Positions 21,958-28,772 of a stretch of DNA of 28,772 bases are shown here, piece after piece. The stretch comes from JAADDK01 sp964425415 (GTDB taxonomy: Archaea > Thermoplasmatota > Thermoplasmata > Thermoplasmatales > Aciduliprofundaceae): the NCBI GenBank assembly GCA_964425415.1, contig CAYRMJ010000006.1, forward strand, positions 1 through 28,772, read 5' to 3'. The position numbers were made by a program, and so were the translations under genes. The notes under the pieces were generated by a model, which saw nothing but the letters and a program-made list of their open reading frames with translations, was not told the origin of the DNA and did no database searches. Position 1 is the first letter of the stretch, and every line of letters starts with the position of its first letter.

Positions 21958-22251
21958 TCATTCATTTTCAAGCTCCATAACTTCGTCTGCACCCTCTGTC
22001 AGAGATTCAATAATCTCTGGGTCATGCCTTCTCAAAAGCTCCATAAATTCTCCAAAATGCTCTTTTTCTTCTCTTGCAATGTCTCCGAACACTCTTTTTA
22101 CCAACGGGTCTTTTGCCTGTGCGGCAAGTTGCTCGTAGAGATTGATTGCATCCAATTCAGCTATTATTCCTATACGTATCAGCTCCACGTCCGGCTGCTC
22201 TGCGGATAATTTTTCAAGTTTGTTCGCATCAAATGGAATCTTTGAAAGCAT
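21958..22251 (-). CDS. EncFtn-like (encapsulated-ferritin-type) small ferritin-like protein, 97 residues
   Basis: A two-helix half-bundle, predicted to dimerise to complete a diiron site. Residues E32 (IIAELDAINLYEQ), E62 and H65 (REEKEHFGEF) fall on the same numbers as the ferroxidase ligands I recall for bacterial EncFtn. The core closely resembles the N-terminal ferritin-like domain fused to the Pyrococcus encapsulin shell, and the protein ends about where that fusion continues into the shell. No shell gene and no obvious encapsulin-targeting tail are present. I chose ATG 22251: a TATA box (22284-22295) lies about 38 nt upstream, while the earlier ATGs (22281, 22272, 22269) overlap it or lie too close. 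GGTG precedes the start. Confidence 0.85.
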   Translation of the reverse strand: MLSKIPFDANKLEKLSAEQPDVELIRIGIIAELDAINLYEQLAAQAKDPLVKRVFGDIAREEKEHFGEFMELLRRHDPEIIESLTEGADEVMELENE

Positions 22252-22283
22252 GCCCAACACCAAACACATCATGGAGAACATAC

Positions 22284-22295
22284 AATTTAAATTTT
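22284..22295 (-). promoter_or_regulatory. TATA box of the ferritin-like gene pair
   Basis: AAATTTAAATTG on the minus strand. Initiation about 25 nt on would give a leader of about 13 nt before ATG 22251 and excludes the upstream in-frame ATG at 22281. Confidence 0.5.
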
Positions 22296-22323
22296 GCTTC
22301 TTTGGAGAATAAAAGGGAGAAGG

Positions 22324-25300
22324 TTAGGACCAGAAATAGTATTCTGGTATGGTCTCTGCGTAGCTCTCTCCAGACACAAACACATCGTCTATGAACACTC
22401 CATGCGGGTCACCCGAATGATTTGGATCATAGGTCTGCGAGGATGTTGCGTTTGTTACCACGCGGAATCTCAGCATTATGCTCTGACCTGCCCAGCCGCT
22501 GAGGTCGCAGTTAATTCTTAGAAGTGTGTGATCATTTACCCAGCCGTAGCTGTGTCCACCATTATCAAGAGTTCCCGCATAGCCGCCACGCCCACTGGCA
22601 CCCCAGCCAATCCTTACGCCGTAAGTTATCGGCTTCCATGTCACACCGTTGTTGTTGCTGACTTCCACGCGCACCGTCGCTGGAGGTAGGCCCGCCGCGG
22701 GATTCAAGTTAAAGCGAATCCAGAAGTCCAGTGTTGCGTTTCTTGCTGAAGTTAGGTCTATCTGCTTGGATATGAGTGAAGAATCTATACCCTCTGGCAA
22801 GTTTCCACTGCCGTCTTTGTACATCCATGCATATTTGCCAGAATGAGCTTTCCTGTTTCCTGCGCCTCCAAAATTGTGAAGCTGCCAGAGATCGTGAGAA
22901 TTGTCTCCTGTAACCTTAACTTCCACATCATCCAAGTACCAACCCATCTCTGGATGCCAGCCATTGCCCTTTGAAAGGCCACCGTACTGTGCGAATATGA
23001 ATACTATTCTGAACTCTGTGAAGTAGTGGAGATACGGAGTTAAATCTGCCTTCACGAATCTCCAGCTAAAGGTTCCGCCACCACTTCTACCGTTGAAACA
23101 CCAGTACGGAGCATGGCCGAACATGTCCAGAAGACCTGTGCGACCATCAATACCGCCACTGTTGTTTTCGTCATTAACTGCACTTATCATAAGATTTCCA
23201 GAATAAGGTTGCTCTGGCTTTATGTATATGCGATGTGCTTTGTTCCACGTCCATGAACTCTCTCCAGATTTTTTGCCCCATAGATAGATTACACCACCAT
23301 TTGTTCCCTCCGTCATCCAGTACTTGGTCCAGAAAGAAAGCTCAGCTTGACCATGGTGTGGAGACTCAACGGGAGGCGTTACTAAGTACCTGTATTCCCA
23401 TTTTGCTATATTGTATGTGGAGGAGCCACCTCCACCACCGCCGCCTCCACCCCCACCGCCAGAGGATCGGAATACCGCGGTGAGGGATCCAGATCCACTG
23501 ATAGTGGCCGTTGTTGATGCTGAGGAAGCACTGCTCACATGCACGCCACCAGATACTTGCCAGTGGTCAAAGGTGTATCCGCTTGCAGGATTAGCACGGA
23601 TGGAATACGATCCTGAAGAAACTGTGGTGTGCTGTCCGTTGGTATATGTATGGCCATTGAATGTAATTGAGCCACCACTGCTTGGGTTGGTGTAGAATGT
23701 CACGGTGTAGCTTCTTCTGTATGAAAATAATATGGCCTGCCCGCTTGATATTGATCTCCTATTGTAAGATACCTGATCAGTCATGGAGGAACTACCTTTT
23801 GTGATTCCGACGGTGGCAGATCTTCCATTAGACCAGTCCCATGCCGCGCTAGCATCTTGATATTGGAACTTTATGTCTCCATTTCTGTAGATTATAACTT
23901 CAAATGTTACTCTTCCACTATCGTCATAGTGCCCTGAGTTGTACCATTCTATAACTATATAGTTGCTAAATGTGCGGTAGTATAAGTATGGATAGTAAAG
24001 ATCATCCCACCATGGGGCAATCATTAGATGACTGCTGTATGGCAAACGTTGGTTGCTATACCATGTTACTCCGCCTGTATCTATGAATCCATTTGTGCAT
24101 ACGTATACCGAACTAATATGAGTGTTGTAGAATGGTATGCTCCATGGGAGATTCAAACGATATGTACTATCGTCTCCTGAACCAAGATAGTGACTTCTTG
24201 CATTTATCCAGCTATATGATGCATGGGTATTAACAGAATAATACGAGCTTCTTGAACGTGTCTCTGGGATAGCTGTATGATTTGTGGTATGCAAGTTAGA
24301 AGTGCTTGTGTGTACTGCTCTGTGAGCAGCCCTAATACCACCTGCATGCATAAGTTGCACAATCATCTGCACAATATTTTCAGCCGTTTGGTCTGGATTT
24401 CCATTTGAGTATGCGCCATGTGTGTATGATGCCATAGCCTGATAAGCTCTTCTATCATAGGGGTTATCTTCACCTCCACTATGAACGGCCATCAATCCTA
24501 TGTGGATGTTATGCTGAATAAGCTGCCATCCAACATTGTTGCTTGAACCAGTATCATTTGTTATCCATCTCCAATTAGGGTGGTAATCTTCATGTGTATC
24601 CGACCCATCTCCCCAATGAGGATCATGTGGAGGAGCATCACCTATCACAATAACAATTCTCGTGGCGCCGGGTCTCCAATTACCTATTGAACGTCCAGTT
24701 CCACCATTGTAATGGTCCGCTGTATCCGGTTGTCTCAAAATCACACCGCCCATAAGAGCTGAGAGATAAGCTTCAGGCAAATCTGCACCTCCACCGGCAC
24801 TCATTTGATTCACACCTGCTTGAAGCGCATGGACATCAAAGGTAAATGGAACGCGAACTTTGTATGCCCAATCTCCAGACCATCCATATGGATAATCTGG
24901 ATAATCTCTCATATCTATCAGTGCCCATCTAACATCGCTGCAGTTTTGCTTTACTCTGGGAACTATTACTGACATCAACTTGTTTTTAGTATCTTGTATT
25001 GCACTGGTCATACTTCCCGTCGTGTCAAACACAATCACAATATCCGCTTTACCATACCCCCTACTTGGGACCTCGGGAAGCCAGTAAGCTGAAGGCGCTG
25101 TGTGGGCAGCATTGTGAGTGAAGGCACTAACACTGGTGTCATTGGTCATGTATATTCCATTGCCCAATACTCCTCTTCCATGATGCACAGTACCTGATGA
25201 GCTAGTGACTCCACTATAACTCCAGTCCCAATCACCAACCACATTCGTATCCACATCCTTCCTCGCCAGGAAGTCAAGAGGAGTTTCACCATTTATATTC

Positions 25301-28300
25301 ACGAGCGTAGCCTCGTGCTCCCAGTTTCCAGCGCCGTGCTCCATATCGTCCCAGAAGTACCACACCGTCCTGCTCATTATCGCCTCGTTGTTGAAGCCCA
25401 GCACCTCTCCCAACCTCGCATTCCATATCTCTCTCACTTCATTGAGAGGATCAACCACCACTCTTATGTGCCTCTCCTTTGATGCAAAGTTCGGAGTCCA
25501 TATCATCTCCACCACACTTTTGTTGTTGCCCGGCACGTACACGCTCTTCGTTCCTATCCACTCGTAATCGTCGTAGAACCTCACTACCACACTCGCTCCC
25601 GCCGCTCCGAAATTGTGTATCGTGGCACGAACCATGTACGAGTGCCCTACTATTATCTCCGGCACCTCGCTTCTCACTTCTATCTCTGGCTCATACACCG
25701 CCAGCTCCGGTCTCTGCTCTAACTGCCCAAAATGCTTTAATAGATGGAACAGCAACTGCGCCCGCGCCTGCTCTGCTCCGTGCACTGGCCTGAACGTGTA
25801 CCTCAATCCAAAAATACCAGTTATCTGTGACAGCGAAAACGGCAGTATCGCACCTTTTGTTCCTAAATCGGAAGATGCCAACAGTCCATACCCTTTTGCA
25901 TCTATTGTTCTGCTCTCTATCACATACTTCTCTTCTAACTTTAGCGGATCTTCATTCTTCGGCTCCGCTGGAATTCTGAACAGTCCATAACTCTGCGGAT
26001 TTGTGCCTATCAATTTGTCCACATCCTGCCCTCCCGCACTCAGCACATATGCTAAACCGTTTGTGATGCTATTCTCGTTGTTGTATCCGAATATCACATA
26101 CTGATGATTTGTTAATCCATTTCTTACCTGCACTCCATAAAGGTTCAGCAGTGAATGGCTGCCATATTTTGCATGTGCCATCATCTCCGGCATGTTCGGC
26201 CCTATGAACATAAATCCAACTGGTGTGTTCTTCAATGTGTTGTATATCGCTCTTGCATCTCTGTTTCCTATGTTCTTATTTCCGTTTCCCACCTGCTGCC
26301 ATATCACTAAGTTGTAATGGGAGAAGTACTCACCCGTCACATATCCTGTGGGTATTCTCCGTCCAACATTCAATTCTGTGTACGCGTATCCCAAATCTCT
26401 GAATCCCTGCAGCAAACTTTTTACCTGAGCATCCGTCGTGTTCACATTGCTGTGTGTGGAGTTGTAAACTATCAGCGTGGAGAACTCCACAAATATCTTC
26501 GTGTCCAGCACGCTGCTGTCCAGTATGTTGTTCTCCTCGTTCGTTTCCTTTATCATGTTGTACGGATCAGCGTATATCTCCACAGTGTGCTCTCCCGGAC
26601 TCTTCGGAACCCACGTGAAATTCACAAACACATACCCGCCATTGGCAGGTATCACTCCCGTGTTGTTCGGATTCTCACTTATTATGTTCGGTGATTTTAT
26701 TCCATCAATCTTCAAAAGCACATCAGTGCTTATCGGCATGCCCCCATTGTTGGATACAACCGCAGTTATCGTGACATTTTGCATGTACAATGGATGATCA
26801 GTGGATAATTTCATATCGTCCACTGCCACATCCATTCCTACTCTTCCACTTATGTTCGCCAACCAGCCCAATATTCTGAATCCCACAAAGTACTGCGTGT
26901 AGTAATGCTCCAATCGTGAAAACTCAAATCCAAAGTACACCAACTTTCCTCCATGTCCATTGGTCATGTACACCGCCAGCGCATTTCCTCTGTTGTCCTT
27001 CATAAGCATGTGTCCACCAGAGATGTGCATCACATTTCTCACCGTTGAGCCTGTGCCTCTATCGTTCACCAGCGGAGAACTCGCAGCTTTTCCATTGCTC
27101 AGTGTCAAGTTTATATCGGCACCTTTCACACCTATAACTTCTCCGCTGTATGGCACGTTGTTGGATGAATAGCTTAGTCCTATCTTGTTTAGCACAGTTC
27201 TGGTGGTCTCTGAGCTTATTATCCACAGTGCACCCTCATGGTTATAAAACTGCTTTAGCTCATTCATCTGTTGCACTGATATGGCCGATTCGCTTCCACC
27301 ATCTCCGTAGTATCCTGTCTCCCATATTATCACATCGTAGCTGCTTAGTGTGCCTCTATATGTGAGCACCGCATCTCCCATTATTCTCTTTTCGTCAAAT
27401 CCGTAATCGCATGTGGTTAGCAGATATCTGTAATATTTGCTAACATCGTTTGGTGTGCCATCCACAGCCTGATCTGCATCCACAAACAGTAATTTGGGAA
27501 GTACCGTTATTGCTATATTTGCAGTATCCGGATACCTGTCCTGCTCAGGACTGCCGTCTATGCCCTTCACATCTATCGCCTTTATTATCAAATGATGAGT
27601 TCCTGAAACAGGTCCTGTGTATGTTCCAGACTCATTTGAACCTACACCTTTCCATAAAAATGATATTATTGTCTGTCCTGCCGCTGCAACTGTGTATGTG
27701 CCATTTCTCGGCATCGGATTGCCCAGATTGGTGGATATCTTTATGGTTCCTGATGGATAGCCACTGTACTCATCCAAAACTTCCAGCTTGAACGTGGCTC
27801 CCGTGCCGCCTCTGTTCTGCACGGTCACAGTCACTGTAACATCACTGCCGTGCACAGGCGCACTTTTGCTCAGCGATACCATGGCCGGGTCTATGAATAT
27901 GTCTGCACCCTTCACGCTCGTGCCCCTCGTTATGTACAAAAAGCCCCGGTAACTCACATTTCTTCCCTCTCTGTCCTTAACATACACCGTTACAGGATAA
28001 GCCTTCTTAACATCCAGATTTGTGTCATCAAACATTATCTCGCGAGTCACGAACATGTTGTGCCCTGCGTACTTCATCTTCACATAGCTGCTCTCATTCA
28101 ATGAACTCAGATCCACACCCACCACGTACGAGGACGCGTCCTCGCCCGGATTCGGGTCTATCACTATGGCCTTAACAACAGCATACTTGCCCAGCATTAT
28201 CGGCTGCGGATTGCTCATTATACCTATCACTATTCCCGGCAGATTCGCATGTCCGTGCAGAGTCTGAGTCCATATAACTCGTGAATTTGCATCATCGTAA

Positions 28301-28710
28301 AGCATTACTGCAATGGTGGAATCCGGAGTGACTTTCACACCATCCCACTTGCTGTTGTAGGTGAATTCCTCACCCTGCGAGAAATAGTTGTCATGAGCAA
28401 AGCTCTGGTTCCCAAATTCAGAGAGTTCGTGTCTCTTTATCACTCCGTCAATAACCACTATGAACTTGGTTCTGTCATTCTCTAAGCTCTCTCCTCCCAC
28501 ATTCTTAACAGTTATAATTGCGTACATATTAGCTCCGCTGCCTATATACTTTAACTTTGCATCAAATTCGCTGTACGTGCCGCTCTTCGGCGTGGGCATG
28601 GTGCTCACATAGTAAAATACCGATGAAAACAGCGTGACAGTTATCAACAATACCAGTATGCTTCCTAGCACTTCCGATACGCCCTTCTCCTTACCACTCT
28701 GCACTTTCAT
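22324..28710 (-). CDS. giant multidomain cell-surface protein with type IV pilin-like N-terminus
   Basis: 2128 residues, probably exported. N-terminus: basic, then KEKGVSEVLGS and a helix to about residue 36, the archaeal pilin pattern cut by a prepilin peptidase after the Gly. Domains by eye: beta-sandwich region 40-270; CARDB-like 271-400; Rossmann/GATase-like 404-615 (LLFVDADQ, YDVIIWETG); CARDB-like 620-733; second Rossmann-like 738-990 (YNLVIWQQ); CARDB-like 1000-1105; first part of a jelly-roll domain 1118-1192 (YFWDDMEHG); vWA 1221-1460 with MIDAS D1229-TTGS; nidogen-like 1500-1665; InlB-B-like 1667-1746; Gly12 1751-1762; jelly-roll continuation 1763-1931; second jelly-roll 1940-2118. 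It ends YYFWS with no C-terminal anchor. AGGTGAG lies five bases before the ATG. Likely an adhesin; ligand unknown. Confidence 0.9.
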   Translation of the reverse strand: MKVQSGKEKGVSEVLGSILVLLITVTLFSSVFYYVSTMPTPKSGTYSEFDAKLKYIGSGANMYAIITVKNVGGESLENDRTKFIVVIDGVIKRHELSEFGNQSFAHDNYFSQGEEFTYNSKWDGVKVTPDSTIAVMLYDDANSRVIWTQTLHGHANLPGIVIGIMSNPQPIMLGKYAVVKAIVIDPNPGEDASSYVVGVDLSSLNESSYVKMKYAGHNMFVTREIMFDDTNLDVKKAYPVTVYVKDREGRNVSYRGFLYITRGTSVKGADIFIDPAMVSLSKSAPVHGSDVTVTVTVQNRGGTGATFKLEVLDEYSGYPSGTIKISTNLGNPMPRNGTYTVAAAGQTIISFLWKGVGSNESGTYTGPVSGTHHLIIKAIDVKGIDGSPEQDRYPDTANIAITVLPKLLFVDADQAVDGTPNDVSKYYRYLLTTCDYGFDEKRIMGDAVLTYRGTLSSYDVIIWETGYYGDGGSESAISVQQMNELKQFYNHEGALWIISSETTRTVLNKIGLSYSSNNVPYSGEVIGVKGADINLTLSNGKAASSPLVNDRGTGSTVRNVMHISGGHMLMKDNRGNALAVYMTNGHGGKLVYFGFEFSRLEHYYTQYFVGFRILGWLANISGRVGMDVAVDDMKLSTDHPLYMQNVTITAVVSNNGGMPISTDVLLKIDGIKSPNIISENPNNTGVIPANGGYVFVNFTWVPKSPGEHTVEIYADPYNMIKETNEENNILDSSVLDTKIFVEFSTLIVYNSTHSNVNTTDAQVKSLLQGFRDLGYAYTELNVGRRIPTGYVTGEYFSHYNLVIWQQVGNGNKNIGNRDARAIYNTLKNTPVGFMFIGPNMPEMMAHAKYGSHSLLNLYGVQVRNGLTNHQYVIFGYNNENSITNGLAYVLSAGGQDVDKLIGTNPQSYGLFRIPAEPKNEDPLKLEEKYVIESRTIDAKGYGLLASSDLGTKGAILPFSLSQITGIFGLRYTFRPVHGAEQARAQLLFHLLKHFGQLEQRPELAVYEPEIEVRSEVPEIIVGHSYMVRATIHNFGAAGASVVVRFYDDYEWIGTKSVYVPGNNKSVVEMIWTPNFASKERHIRVVVDPLNEVREIWNARLGEVLGFNNEAIMSRTVWYFWDDMEHGAGNWEHEATLVNINGETPLDFLARKDVDTNVVGDWDWSYSGVTSSSGTVHHGRGVLGNGIYMTNDTSVSAFTHNAAHTAPSAYWLPEVPSRGYGKADIVIVFDTTGSMTSAIQDTKNKLMSVIVPRVKQNCSDVRWALIDMRDYPDYPYGWSGDWAYKVRVPFTFDVHALQAGVNQMSAGGGADLPEAYLSALMGGVILRQPDTADHYNGGTGRSIGNWRPGATRIVIVIGDAPPHDPHWGDGSDTHEDYHPNWRWITNDTGSSNNVGWQLIQHNIHIGLMAVHSGGEDNPYDRRAYQAMASYTHGAYSNGNPDQTAENIVQMIVQLMHAGGIRAAHRAVHTSTSNLHTTNHTAIPETRSRSSYYSVNTHASYSWINARSHYLGSGDDSTYRLNLPWSIPFYNTHISSVYVCTNGFIDTGGVTWYSNQRLPYSSHLMIAPWWDDLYYPYLYYRTFSNYIVIEWYNSGHYDDSGRVTFEVIIYRNGDIKFQYQDASAAWDWSNGRSATVGITKGSSSMTDQVSYNRRSISSGQAILFSYRRSYTVTFYTNPSSGGSITFNGHTYTNGQHTTVSSGSYSIRANPASGYTFDHWQVSGGVHVSSASSASTTATISGSGSLTAVFRSSGGGGGGGGGGGGSSTYNIAKWEYRYLVTPPVESPHHGQAELSFWTKYWMTEGTNGGVIYLWGKKSGESSWTWNKAHRIYIKPEQPYSGNLMISAVNDENNSGGIDGRTGLLDMFGHAPYWCFNGRSGGGTFSWRFVKADLTPYLHYFTEFRIVFIFAQYGGLSKGNGWHPEMGWYLDDVEVKVTGDNSHDLWQLHNFGGAGNRKAHSGKYAWMYKDGSGNLPEGIDSSLISKQIDLTSARNATLDFWIRFNLNPAAGLPPATVRVEVSNNNGVTWKPITYGVRIGWGASGRGGYAGTLDNGGHSYGWVNDHTLLRINCDLSGWAGQSIMLRFRVVTNATSSQTYDPNHSGDPHGVFIDDVFVSGESYAETIPEYYFWS
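23425..23460 (-). repeat. Gly12 homopolymer linker tract (GGN repeats)
   Basis: Twelve consecutive glycine codons, mixed GGC/GGT/GGA/GGG, encode a flexible linker at residues 1751-1762 of the giant surface protein, flanked by Ser pairs. It marks the boundary between the InlB-like domain and the second jelly-roll segment. The mixed codons argue against recent slippage. Confidence 0.9.
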
Positions 28711-28744
28711 ATACTCTCACCTATACCTTCCAATTCGCTATCCC

Positions 28745-28754
28745 GTATTTAAAT
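28745..28754 (-). promoter_or_regulatory. TATA box of the giant surface protein gene
   Basis: ATTTAAATAC on the minus strand, centred about 39 nt before the ATG at 28710. The predicted leader of about 14 nt contains AGGTGAG (28716-28722), so this gene is SD-led rather than leaderless. Confidence 0.55.
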
Positions 28755-28772
28755 GTTGCGGGGTAGGTACCA

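Noticed and set aside
23411..23695. Plus-strand ORF starting with a 12-proline run
   Set aside because: It is the antisense shadow of the Gly12 linker in the giant surface protein.
23425..25140. Recent foreign origin of the vWA-nidogen block from base composition
   Set aside because: Sampled lines inside (about 42-43% GC) and outside (about 42-50%) do not differ clearly, so composition gives no support.
1..28772. CRISPR arrays, tRNA/rRNA genes, insertion sequences
   Set aside because: No regularly spaced repeats, tRNA-like cloverleaf segments, transposase frames or terminal inverted repeats were seen by eye.

Overview
The window reads as archaeal chromosome, most likely from a thermoacidophilic, anaerobic, peptide-fermenting euryarchaeon of the Aciduliprofundum (DHVE2) kind. 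Support for an archaeon: an archaeal-type PheT, archease, a KaiC-like ATPase, an archaeal type IV pilin-like N-terminus on a giant surface protein, and many genes with a BRE/TATA-like box 24-31 nt before the ATG (leaderless or nearly so), while genes inside operons carry Shine-Dalgarno motifs and ATGA overlaps. The genus is an inference from gene content; no rRNA is present to confirm it.

Layout. 1-1145: the 3' part of a plasma-membrane-type (P3A-like) cation or proton ATPase. 1320-1835: two abutting small genes, one HicB-like. 1836-2354 (-) and 2465-3166 (+): an unrecognised protein divergent from a KaiC-like ATPase. 3168-3596 (-): archease. 3680-6102: carbamate kinase and a PLP-dependent Orn/Lys/Arg decarboxylase. 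6103-8589 (-): a full-length bacterial-type MutS. 8752-18083: a tightly overlapping 13-gene operon for a membrane-bound, ferredoxin-linked respiratory complex built from Mrp-antiporter-like subunits, two NuoL/M/N-like pumps, NuoH, and NuoB/C/D/I-like peripheral subunits. 18123-20272: a small membrane protein and PheT. 20244-22251 (-): a four-CBS protein with a RaiA-like C-terminus, a ferritin-like protein and a short EncFtn-like protein. 22324-28710 (-): a 2128-residue multidomain surface protein.

The centrepiece is the 13-gene operon. Its large subunit resembles [NiFe] hydrogenase, but the second Cys of each CxxC is replaced (C65-x-x-E68 and C370-x-x-D373), so it should not hold a NiFe site. 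This and the RICVPEPD and CPPDI signatures match the Mbx/Mbs (membrane-bound sulfane-sulfur reductase) type of Pyrococcus, not the Mbh hydrogenase. The expected role is reduced ferredoxin to sulfane sulfur (polysulfide) electron transfer coupled to Na+/H+ pumping. That fits a sulfur-reducing peptide fermenter and sits well with the carbamate kinase and amino-acid decarboxylase nearby.

The giant protein is the most unusual accessory gene. It has a pilin-like anchor, two CARDB-plus-Rossmann/GATase-like modules, a third CARDB domain, and a jelly-roll domain that appears to be split by a vWA, nidogen-like, InlB-like and Gly12 insertion of about 570 residues. No tRNA, rRNA, CRISPR array or insertion sequence was seen, and no gene-free stretch exceeds 300 bases.
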